Origin: JBAYVY01 sp041674345
GTDB taxonomy: Bacteria > Planctomycetota > Phycisphaerae > Phycisphaerales > Zrk34
Direction of reading: 5' to 3'
DNA length: 14,038 bases
Assembly (NCBI GenBank): GCA_041674345.1
Contig: JBAYVY010000049.1
Coordinates: 1-14,038 of the forward strand
Shown here: piece by piece, positions 6,889 through 12,371 of the stretch
Layout of the letters: every line of letters starts with the position of its first letter
Position numbering within the stretch: the stretch's first letter is position 1
Translations under genes and position numbers: made by a program
Notes under the pieces: generated by a model
Database searches by the model: none
What the model saw: the letters and a program-made list of their open reading frames with translations, nothing else
What the model was told of the DNA's origin: nothing

Positions 6889-7020
6889 AATGACGAATGA
6901 CGAAACTCGAATGACGAATCAAGTTCCAAATTCCAATATTCAAAGAACCCGGCGCGTTCATCGGTTTGGAGTTCGCAATTTGGGATTTCATTCGTCATTC
7001 GGATTTCGTCTTTCGTCATT
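6889..7020. repeat. Long-palindrome intergenic repeat, copy B (downstream of mraY)
   Basis: Same element and same orientation as the copy at 5410-5543. The left arm (AATGACGAATGACGAAACTC, then the AATGACGAAT repeat and CAAGTTCCAAATTCC) differs from copy A at only about three positions over ~48 bases. The right arm is likewise nearly identical, while the central loop has diverged. Conserved arms with a variable loop suggest selection for, or transposition of, a folded structure. Confidence 0.9.
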
Positions 7021-7127
7021 TCCCGTCACCCCCGAAAAATTGGGCAGACCCCTGCAAATCGTCACCCTCTCCACACACCCTCTCCACGCATTGCCCCACA
7101 CCCGCCCCACCGTTACACTGGTTGGCC

Positions 7128-7133
7128 TGAGGA
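7128..7133 (+). promoter_or_regulatory. Ribosome binding site of lipoprotein gene
   Basis: TGAGGA lies seven bases before the ATG at 7141 and fixes that start. It is one of the few good Shine-Dalgarno matches in the window. Confidence 0.6.
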
Positions 7134-7140
7134 CTCGACC

Positions 7141-7662
7141 ATGAAACACACCCTTACGGACATTCAGCGACAACTGGCGAAGATCGGCCTGCTGGCGATG
7201 TTGTTGTTCTTCGTCGGTTGTGAAAGTGCGAACACCACATCAAGCGATACGACCCCCGCCACCGGCGGGGGAGATGACACGCGGCGGTCGGTGACGAGCG
7301 GCGGCGTGGGGCTGGTGCCGCGGAGTCGTCCGCCGATCACGGACATTCCCGTGCCGGTGGGATTCAAGATGGCCGAGTCGATCAGCCGGGATTATGAATC
7401 GTCCGGTTCGCGGTACATCGACCACACCTACGAGGGCTACGCCGACAAGATCGACGCCGATCGTTTTTACGCCGAGCAGATGCCGCTGAAGGGCTGGACG
7501 ATCCGTGGTCGGCAGATGGTGCGGGGCCAGTACATTCTGCGTTTTGAAAAGGGCAGCGAATTCTGCGAGGTCCGCATCGACAGCGACCTCACCCTCACCG
7601 GCACACGTACCACCATCAACATCAACGTCCAAACCCTCGGCCGCGGCGACCCCCGGAAGTAA
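7141..7662 (+). CDS. Hypothetical lipoprotein
   Basis: This 173-residue protein has an N-terminal hydrophobic segment ending in a lipobox-like LFFVGC, which would make C27 the lipidated residue. A Ser/Thr/Gly linker follows, then a compact domain from about residue 65 (ITDIPVPVGFKMAESISRDYE, later VRFEKGSEFCEVRI-like strands). That domain includes the stretch ADRFYAEQMPLKGWTI, where FY-x5-GW recalls small lipoprotein domains seen in several phyla. I cannot name the family or function. The start is supported by TGAGGA at 7128-7133. The last codons and stop (DPRK, TAA) are made entirely by the first unit of a CCCCCGGAAGT array, so the natural C-terminus has been replaced or extended by the repeat. 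Location: probably attached to the inner or outer membrane facing the periplasm. Confidence 0.82.
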   Translation: MKHTLTDIQRQLAKIGLLAMLLFFVGCESANTTSSDTTPATGGGDDTRRSVTSGGVGLVPRSRPPITDIPVPVGFKMAESISRDYESSGSRYIDHTYEGYADKIDADRFYAEQMPLKGWTIRGRQMVRGQYILRFEKGSEFCEVRIDSDLTLTGTRTTININVQTLGRGDPRK

Positions 7663-7724
7663 ACCCCCGGAAATAACCCCCGGAAGTATTCCCCGAATGT
7701 TTAGCGGGTGACGCCCCCGGAAGC
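7650..7724 (+). repeat. Array of CCCCCGGAAGT units at the end of the lipoprotein gene
   Basis: Units start at 7650 (exact), 7664 (CCCCCGGAAAT), 7677 (exact) and 7714 (CCCCCGGAAGC). The first three are spaced 13-14 bases apart with A/TA spacers. The first unit supplies the last codons and stop of the lipoprotein gene; the others lie in the 112-bp gap before the next gene. Confidence 0.9.
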
Positions 7725-7774
7725 AGCGTCCCCAAACTCCCGAAACCCGAAACTCTCAACGCGAAACTTGAATT

Positions 7775-8554
7775 ATGGACAGCGAACAACGTCACGAATT
7801 ACAGGAAAACGACCTCCAGCACTTTCTCTTCCACTTCAACGAGTGGTGGAAAAAACACGGCACGCTGATGCTGCTGGCGGTACTCATCCTCGTCGCCATC
7901 GTGACCGGCGGGCGCTGGTACATGGGCAAGGACGCGCGCGAACGCGAAACCGCCTGGGCCGACCTGACCGGAACCACCAGCCCCGAAGGTTTGAAGGAAG
8001 TCGCCAGCCGGTACGCCGACCGACCGGGCTTCGCGGGTTACGCATTGCTGCGCGCTTCCGATCAACTCGGTGAACAGGCGATGGACACCGCCGCGACCGA
8101 CAACGCCGACGGCCAAAAATCACGGGACGAAATCAAACGGCTCATGGATGGCTCCGTCGCGCTGGCCAAGCAAACCATCGACGCCCCCGACGCGCCAGGA
8201 CTCGCCGCCTCCGGCACACCGTCCCTGGTCAAGCTCAACGCCCGTCTGCGTCTGGCGGCGGACTACGAAACCCTCGCCCAGTGGGACTTGGCCAAAGCAC
8301 AGTACGAAGCGGTGCGAAAGGATGCCGGGCCGTACAAAACACTGGCGACCCTGGCGGACTTGCGACTGTCGCGGATCGCATCCATTGAACAGCCGGTGAC
8401 GCTGCCGCAGGCCCCGCCCAAACCCAAGGCCGACCCCACCGCCGCCACCCCTGAAAAACCCGACGCCCCCGCCCCCGGAACGTCGGTCGCGCCTGCCCCC
8501 GAAACGCCCGCCGCGCCCGGAACCGGAAGCGCCCCCGGAAGCGATGTGCGATGA
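7775..8554 (+). CDS. Membrane-anchored tetratricopeptide/YfgM-like protein
   Basis: The 259-residue protein has a short cytoplasmic N-terminus containing FLFHFNEWWKKHG, one membrane helix (about 30-48), then a helical domain. The segment at about 154-200 (LRLAADYETLAQWDLAKAQYEAVRKDAG) is TPR-like. This matches the general layout of YfgM/TPR_21 proteins, which in proteobacteria associate with the Sec translocon and outer-membrane assembly factors; that role is inference. The tail from about 205 on is Pro/Ala-rich (PKPKADPTAATPEKPDAP and on) and encoded partly by CCCCCGGAA-type repeats ending just before the stop. The stop overlaps the ATG of the pseudouridine synthase (ATGA), giving translational coupling. 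No clear ribosome site precedes the ATG at 7775. Confidence 0.82.
   Translation: MDSEQRHELQENDLQHFLFHFNEWWKKHGTLMLLAVLILVAIVTGGRWYMGKDARERETAWADLTGTTSPEGLKEVASRYADRPGFAGYALLRASDQLGEQAMDTAATDNADGQKSRDEIKRLMDGSVALAKQTIDAPDAPGLAASGTPSLVKLNARLRLAADYETLAQWDLAKAQYEAVRKDAGPYKTLATLADLRLSRIASIEQPVTLPQAPPKPKADPTAATPEKPDAPAPGTSVAPAPETPAAPGTGSAPGSDVR
8472..8542 (+). repeat. CCCCCGGAA motif cluster in the tail of the TPR-like gene
   Basis: CCCCCGGAA occurs at 8472-8480 and 8532-8540, with degenerate relatives between (CCCGGAACCGGAAGC at about 8516-8530). Read in the same frame, they give the Pro-Gly/Pro-Glu-rich C-terminal tail (APGTS, APGTGSAPGS). Confidence 0.8.
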
Positions 8555-9867
8555 GCGACGAGCGACGAGGAAACCGCGATACCCCCTCTCCCAATCAGCA
8601 ATCAGCAATCAGCAATCAGCAATTCTCCAACCCACCCGCCTCCGGAATATCCGCCGCCCCCGACGACGTCGATCTGGCCGCCGATGATGAACAGGTCATC
8701 GACGAGTTTGACGCGCTGGTCGAATCCGACGGCGCGCAGCATCGCCGCTTCATCCTTCAGCGAGACATCAAACGCCGGCTCGACCGTTACCTCACCAGCC
8801 GCCTGCCGGGGTTGTCGCGCTCGCGCCTGCAAAAACTCATCAACGAAGGCGCGGTCACCGTCAACGGCAATCCGCCGAAAAGTTCCACCATCGTCAAACA
8901 ACGCGACGTGGTGGAGGTCGTCGTGCCTCCGCCGACTTTCAAGCAGATTCAGGCGGAAGGCATTCCGATCAGCATCCTCTACGAAGACGAATACCTCATC
9001 GTCATCAACAAACAGGCCAACCTCGTCGTCCACCCCGCCCGTTCCAATTTGTCGGGCACGCTGGTCAACGCGCTGGCGTGGCATTTCAGGGGCGTGCGGG
9101 AGAACGGGCTGGAGGCGTTGTCCAGCGTCGGCATCGAAGAGTTCCGCCCCGGCATCGTGCATCGACTCGACAAGGACACCACCGGCGTCATCGTCGTCGC
9201 CAAAACCGATGAAGCGCACTGGCGCATGAGCCGGCTCTTCGAGCAACGCCGCGTGCAAAAGTATTACCTGGCCGTCGTACACGGCAAAATGGACGAACGG
9301 GTCGGCGTGATCGACGAACCCATCGGCAAACACCCCACCGTCACCGAGGCCTACGCCATCCGACGCGACGGAACCGGACGCGACGCGGTCACGATCTTCC
9401 GGGTCCGCGAAGTGTTCGACGGTTACTCGCTGGTCGAACTGGAACTGAAAACCGGTCGCACCCACCAGATTCGCGTGCATCTGACCTACCTGGGCCATCC
9501 GATCATCAGCGACATCATCTACGGCGGGGAACCGATCAGCGACGCGGAGATCGACCGCCCCCCCGCCGTCGCCGGTTCGCAGCCGATGCTCACCTTCGCC
9601 CGCACCAAAGCCGAGGGCGTTCGCATCTGGAACCGCATCGCCGAGCGCGACGATCTGCTGATACGCCGGCCGGCGCTGCACGCCGCCGTGCTTCAATTCA
9701 AACATCCCATGACCGATCAGCCGATGACCTTCACCGCCCCGTTGCACGAAGACATGCGGCGGGTGCTGACGGCGTTGCGACAACGCCGCCGGCTCGCGGG
9801 ACCGATGCCCTGTCCCGGCGCGGCGGTCGATCTGGACGCGGCGATGAATCCGCCGAATAATCATTAA
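8551..9867 (+). CDS. RluD-type 23S rRNA pseudouridine synthase (RluA family)
   Basis: The enzyme isomerises specific uridines to pseudouridine in large-subunit rRNA; the exact target cannot be read from sequence. Of 438 residues, about 1-70 form a non-conserved extension. An S4 RNA-binding domain follows (74-125, RRLDRYLTSRLPGLSRSRLQ, then INEGAVTVNG). The RluA catalytic domain (about 140-390) has HRLDKDTTG (204-212, catalytic D207), the GRTHQIRVHL motif (302-311) and LHAAVLQFKHP (376-386). The ATG overlaps the preceding stop and is the only ATG, GTG or TTG in this frame before the S4 domain. Its first codons contain simple repeats, including four AATCAGC heptamers (8593-8620), so the N-terminus is young or unstable. 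E. coli RluD is about 326 residues; the excess is the N-terminal extension plus C-terminal tail. Confidence 0.93.
   Translation: MSDERRGNRDTPSPNQQSAISNQQFSNPPASGISAAPDDVDLAADDEQVIDEFDALVESDGAQHRRFILQRDIKRRLDRYLTSRLPGLSRSRLQKLINEGAVTVNGNPPKSSTIVKQRDVVEVVVPPPTFKQIQAEGIPISILYEDEYLIVINKQANLVVHPARSNLSGTLVNALAWHFRGVRENGLEALSSVGIEEFRPGIVHRLDKDTTGVIVVAKTDEAHWRMSRLFEQRRVQKYYLAVVHGKMDERVGVIDEPIGKHPTVTEAYAIRRDGTGRDAVTIFRVREVFDGYSLVELELKTGRTHQIRVHLTYLGHPIISDIIYGGEPISDAEIDRPPAVAGSQPMLTFARTKAEGVRIWNRIAERDDLLIRRPALHAAVLQFKHPMTDQPMTFTAPLHEDMRRVLTALRQRRRLAGPMPCPGAAVDLDAAMNPPNNH
8593..8623 (+). repeat. Heptanucleotide tandem repeat (AATCAGC) inside the pseudouridine synthase N-terminus
   Basis: Four perfect AATCAGC units (8593-8620) plus AAT encode NQQSAISNQQ. 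The unit length is not a multiple of three, so gain or loss of one unit would shift the frame upstream of the S4 domain. Just before it (8548-8568) is a simple GCGATGAGCGACGAGCGACG stretch related to the hairpin arms at 12064-12079. Confidence 0.9.
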
Positions 9868-9980
9868 CCGCGGCGGCTGTGTTTGATGTCAACGGTTTTT
9901 TAGCGGCGGGGGTGCCGTAACGCGGCGTGTCGTGCATGAGCGGTTTGGGGTCGCTTGCGGCGGCACAATCCCCGCGATCC

Positions 9981-10015
9981 CGCATGGCCACCCGGCCATG
10001 CGCCCCGCAGTTTTT
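9981..10015 (+). terminator. Candidate intrinsic terminator downstream of the pseudouridine synthase
   Basis: CGCATGGCC (9981-9989) pairs perfectly with GGCCATGCG (9994-10002) around an ACCC loop. A short CCCCGCAG spacer and TTTTT (10011-10015) follow. The 8-base gap between stem and T-run is longer than in a classic terminator, and the site lies ~115 bp after the stop. Confidence 0.4.
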
Positions 10016-10220
10016 GGCGAAAAATGGCGGTGTCGTGGCCGGACGGACACGAAGTAGGTGGCCGAGTGGTCACGGCAAATCGGCAATTTCACGCTAAAAA
10101 CACGGGTTTTGCCTCCGGGCGTGTCCAGGCGGACAGGGGGCGGTCGCTGACGCAAGTCTTAGCGAATAAAACATTTAAGCGTGAAAACCCCCTGTCGTGG
10201 TGGGGGCTGACACGGACACC

Positions 10221-10279
10221 GAAGAAAGTGGGAAGGCGGGAAGAAAGTGGGAAGTCAGAAGGGAAGGCGGAAGTGGAAA
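10221..10279 (+). repeat. Purine-rich tract with 15-bp direct repeat
   Basis: GAAGAAAGTGGGAAG occurs at 10221-10235 and again at 10240-10254, inside about 60 bases that are almost all purines on the plus strand (related GGGAAGGCGG units continue to ~10279). It lies upstream of the second sigma gene. Confidence 0.8.
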
Positions 10280-10396
10280 GCAAAAGCCGCAAGCCGCATT
10301 CCCGCATCCCGCGCTATTTCGCTGGTTGAAACGTTGGATGTTTGGCATAATGAGGACGCGAAGGATCGCGAGAGTCGCTTTTACAGGAAACCAACC

Positions 10397-11038
10397 GTGA
10401 AACGTGACAGTAAACGGGCGATGGCGGCGTCTGGTTCGGTAGCCATGATCTATCCGCTGACGCAGGAAGTCGATCAGGACCAGCAACTCATCGAGGCCGT
10501 GCAGGCCGGGGATGGGCAGGGCTTGGCTGACTTGATCGCGCGTAATGACCGCTGGGTGCGGGGCGTGGTTTACTCGGCGCTGGGCGATGCGAATCTGCTC
10601 GATGATGTGATGCAGAAAATCTGGCTGGCGGTGTGGCAGCGATGCAAGTCGCTGGACGACCCCCGGAAGTGGCGACATTGGTTGTATCGCATGGCGAAAA
10701 ACGCGGCGATCGACGCGGGGCGACGCAAACGCCGACAGTGGAATCTTTGGCGGCGATTGGCGCAGGAGATGCTCGGTCGCGGCGGGGAGCGCAGCGACGA
10801 CCCGGCCAGGTGCGCATCGGTGGGCGAGGAACATCACGCGGTGTTGCGGGTGATCGAGTCGATGCCCGCGATTTATCGGGAGCCGTTCGTGCTGCGGCAT
10901 CTGGAGGGTTGGACGTATCGGCACATCGCACAAACGCTGGACCTGCCGATCGACACGGTGGGCACGCGGCTGGTGCGGGCGCGAAAGCTGCTGGCCGAGT
11001 CCCTTGCCCCCGCCCCCGGAAGTTTGGAAGTCGATTGA
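10397..11038 (+). CDS. ECF-type RNA polymerase sigma factor (second)
   Basis: A 213-residue sigma factor if started at GTG 10397, which has AGGA eight bases upstream. ATG 10421 or 10445 are alternatives that would remove 8 or 16 residues before the conserved part. Region 2 spans about 35-112 (LGDANLLDDVMQKIWLAVWQ, then WRHWLYRMAKNAAIDAGRRK). Region 4 spans about 150-202 (MPAIYREPFVLRHLEGWTYR, then IAQTLDLPIDTVGTRLVRAR). The following gene encodes a membrane protein with an anti-sigma-like N-terminus, separated by a mobile-element copy. The motif CCCCCGGAAGT occurs at 10660 (encoding DPRKW in region 2), at 11013 in the last codons (APGS) and again just after the stop. This gene is not closely similar to the first sigma factor in the window. 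Confidence 0.9.
   Translation: MKRDSKRAMAASGSVAMIYPLTQEVDQDQQLIEAVQAGDGQGLADLIARNDRWVRGVVYSALGDANLLDDVMQKIWLAVWQRCKSLDDPRKWRHWLYRMAKNAAIDAGRRKRRQWNLWRRLAQEMLGRGGERSDDPARCASVGEEHHAVLRVIESMPAIYREPFVLRHLEGWTYRHIAQTLDLPIDTVGTRLVRARKLLAESLAPAPGSLEVD
10660..10670 (+). repeat. CCCCCGGAAGT motif in the second sigma gene (region 2)
   Basis: Exact copy encoding the PRK of DPRKW. This is the only exact copy inside a conserved domain, so amino-acid constraint may partly explain it. Confidence 0.6.
11013..11023 (+). repeat. CCCCCGGAAGT motif at the second sigma gene 3' end
   Basis: Exact copy encoding the PGS of APAPGSLEVD, ending 15 bases before the end of the gene. Confidence 0.85.
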
Positions 11039-11066
11039 ACGCGCGGAAGAACCCGGACCTTCGCGG

Positions 11067-11077
11067 CCCCCGGAAGT
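11067..11077 (+). repeat. CCCCCGGAAGT motif downstream of the second sigma gene
   Basis: Exact non-coding copy 28 bases after the stop codon and 27 bases before the MITE-like element. Confidence 0.85.
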
Positions 11078-11103
11078 TCGGGTCCGGCTTGGATTGGATA
11101 ACC

Positions 11104-11244
11104 GGAGTTTCGCAAAAGTCGAAAAGATATTTCAACACGGAAGTCACAGAGGACACGGAGAAGATTTTTCGGGCTGTATTTTTCGTATTTTTCGCTCTGT
11201 GGACTCTGTGCCCTCTGCGTTGAAACCGAACTTCGCAAAAGTTC
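11104..11244. mobile_element. MITE-like element, copy 1 (between second sigma factor and its partner gene)
   Basis: This ~141-bp non-coding element has imperfect terminal inverted repeats: GGAGTTTCGCAAAA on the left, and GAACTTTTGCGAA read inward from the right. An internal inverted repeat of about 31 bp (11130-11160 with 11195-11225) is rich in CACAGAGG/CACGGAG. The same structure in the same orientation occurs at 12109-12247. No clear target duplication remains. It encodes no transposase, so any movement would need an enzyme in trans. Confidence 0.7.
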
Positions 11245-11267
11245 AGTGAATAAGTGACGAAAATCGC

Positions 11268-12059
11268 ATGACACGTTCGCAGGACACATTTGAATCGCTG
11301 GCGGGTCGGCACCTCGACGGGGAGCTGACGGCGGATGAGCAGGCGGAGTTTTATCGCCTGATTATGCGCGACCCGCGGAAGCGCGCCAGCGCCGAACAGG
11401 CGCGTGACCTGGACATCGCGGCAAGCAAGGCGATTCACGCGGTGCTGGGTTCACCGTCGCGGTCGAGGGTGACGGCCCGGTTGCCCCGGCGCGGTTCGCA
11501 TCGCTGGTTGCGGGCGCAATGGCTGGCGACGGCGGCGATGTTGCTGCTGGCGGCGGGCGCGTGGCAGTTGCTGGCGATTGAAAAACAGGCGGCGAAAATG
11601 CGGGCCGCGGACGCGGCGATGAAGCGACAGGCGATGCGTGTCGATGCGGCGGCGCATGTCAGTGTGCCCCAAACGCAGGCCCCGCGAACGGAAGTGGCGG
11701 CGGCGTTTTCCGGCGGCGAGGACGCGACGTTGACGCTCGCCCCGCCGGTGTTGCCCGAACCGAACGCTTCGATAGCCACGGGGGCGACGGTGAGCGAGAT
11801 GTGGTGGCGCAAGCCGCGTGTACCGCTGCCGGCCAATCCGACGATGCGGTCGGCGAGCGTTTCGGCACAACCGGCGAAGCAGCTAAATCAACTGCATTCG
11901 TGGACGACGCTGCTGAACGCGCTGAACCCGACTGGCGAGCGGTACGGCCGGGGGATGCCGCAATTACCCGCGACACCGCCCCCCGCCCCCGGAAACGCCC
12001 CCGGAAGCGACCCCGGCAGTCAGCCGCCGGTGGTCAATTCGGTTTCGGGCGAACTGTGA
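11268..12059 (+). CDS. Putative anti-sigma-like single-pass membrane protein
   Basis: The 263-residue protein begins with DTFESLAGRHLDGELTADEQAEFYRLIMRDPRKR (split: LAGRHLDGELTADEQAEF, then YRLIMRDPRKR). This resembles the helical N-terminus of anti-sigma factors (LDGEL-T-x-E), but no HxxxCxxC zinc motif is present. A membrane helix lies at about 83-104 (WLRAQWLATAAMLLLAAGAW, then QLLAI). The rest is a presumably periplasmic, low-complexity domain without recognisable fold. Its Pro/Gly tail (PPPAPGNAPGSDPGS) is built from CCCCCGGAA-type repeats. Its position after an ECF sigma gene on the same strand supports an anti-sigma role, but the 229-bp gap holds a mobile-element copy and the ribosome site is weak. 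Function is inferred, not proven. Confidence 0.75.
   Translation: MTRSQDTFESLAGRHLDGELTADEQAEFYRLIMRDPRKRASAEQARDLDIAASKAIHAVLGSPSRSRVTARLPRRGSHRWLRAQWLATAAMLLLAAGAWQLLAIEKQAAKMRAADAAMKRQAMRVDAAAHVSVPQTQAPRTEVAAAFSGGEDATLTLAPPVLPEPNASIATGATVSEMWWRKPRVPLPANPTMRSASVSAQPAKQLNQLHSWTTLLNALNPTGERYGRGMPQLPATPPPAPGNAPGSDPGSQPPVVNSVSGEL
11986..12008 (+). repeat. CCCCCGGAA motif pair in the tail of the anti-sigma-like gene
   Basis: Two units, at 11986-11994 and 11998-12006, the second extended to CCCCCGGAAGC, both read as Pro-Gly. They are spaced 12 bases apart and lie about 50 bases before the stop. Confidence 0.85.
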
Positions 12060-12099
12060 AGAAGCGACGAGCGATGAGGCGAAGCGGATATTGGTCCGT

Positions 12100-12108
12100 G
12101 ATACAACT
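12100..12108. repeat. Target-site duplication, left copy
   Basis: GATACAACT directly precedes the MITE-like element and is repeated exactly at 12248-12256 after it. A perfect 9-bp direct repeat at these points is what a transposition event leaves. Confidence 0.75.
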
Positions 12109-12247
12109 GAACTTTCGCAAAAATCAAAAAGACATTTCAACACAGAGAACACGGAGTACCCAGAGGGATTTTCAATGTGTTTTCCCGGTTTTTGACTCCG
12201 CGAACTCTGTGCCCTCTTGTGTTGAAATCGCATTTCGCAAAAGCTCG
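12109..12247. mobile_element. MITE-like element, copy 2, with 9-bp target duplication
   Basis: This ~139-bp non-coding element starts GAACTTTCGCAAAA; its right end, read inward, is GAGCTTTTGCGAAA (11 of 14 positions match). An internal inverted repeat starts at TTTCAACAC (12135-12143) and returns at GTGTTGAAA (about 12219-12227). The same organisation and much of the sequence are shared with 11104-11244. It is flanked by GATACAACT on both sides and interrupts an older hairpin element. Confidence 0.75.
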
Positions 12248-12256
12248 GATACAACT
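12248..12256. repeat. Target-site duplication, right copy
   Basis: Exact repeat of GATACAACT found at 12100-12108, immediately after the right end of the MITE-like element. Confidence 0.75.
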
Positions 12257-12371
12257 ACCGCCGCGAACCACGGCGAAATATATTTCCCCTCATCGCTCGT
12301 CGCTCATCTCTCATCGCTTTTCCTCGTCGGGTGCGTTACGATGGTGTGCGAGAGGCCCGTCAATACCGATC

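Larger units (their letters stand above)
6794..7140. other. Intergenic region between mraY and lipoprotein gene
   Basis: This 347-bp gap carries palindromic repeat copy B (6889-7020). Before it lies a weak GCCCA/TGGGC inverted repeat (about 6826-6855) that could help end mraY transcription but lacks a T-run. After it comes a direct repeat of CCCTCTCCAC near 7067-7086. TGAGGA at 7128-7133, seven bases before the ATG, is a good ribosome binding site for the lipoprotein gene. Confidence 0.75.
9868..10396. other. 529-bp intergenic region before second ECF sigma factor
   Basis: I see no convincing gene here; the short frames lack family features. It contains a 9-bp hairpin followed by T5 (9981-10015), a long-range inverted repeat TTTCACGCT/AGCGTGAAA (10087-10095 with 10178-10186), a CCCCC/GGGGG hairpin (about 10188-10207) and a purine-rich tract with a 15-bp direct repeat (10221-10254). 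A CATAAT at 10346-10351 could be a -10 box for the sigma gene, but TTGAAA (10326-10331) is only 14 bases away, too close for a standard -35. Confidence 0.7.
12064..12303. repeat. Outer inverted-repeat element interrupted by a MITE
   Basis: GCGACGAGCGATGAGG (12064-12079) is perfectly inverted at 12288-12303 (16 bp). Removing the inserted element and one copy of the 9-bp direct repeat leaves about 92 bp that folds further (CCGTG/CACGG and AT-rich partial pairing), suggesting an older hairpin element. Related simple sequence occurs at 8548-8568. Confidence 0.75.
12060..12371. other. Intergenic region made of nested inverted-repeat elements
   Basis: The 312-bp gap before the cardiolipin synthase gene is almost wholly repeat-derived. 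An outer hairpin element (12064-12303) contains a MITE-like insertion with its duplicated target. No gene is supported; frames through it are shadows. No clear promoter or ribosome site for the downstream gene is visible. Confidence 0.8.

Noticed and set aside
5984..6991. 335-residue minus-strand open frame
   Set aside because: Antisense of mraY; its N-terminus comes from the palindromic repeat.
7650..7724. CRISPR array
   Set aside because: Units are 11 bp with 2-3-bp or irregular spacers, and no cas genes are near.
8602..9864. 420-residue minus-strand open frame
   Set aside because: Antisense of the pseudouridine synthase, which has intact catalytic motifs.
9955..10329. 124-residue plus-strand open frame in the large gap
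   Set aside because: Odd composition, no ribosome site, and it crosses the hairpin and purine tract; no family recognised.
10326..10351. TTGAAA/CATAAT promoter for the second sigma gene
   Set aside because: The spacer is only 14 bases; I keep the CATAAT as a remark only.
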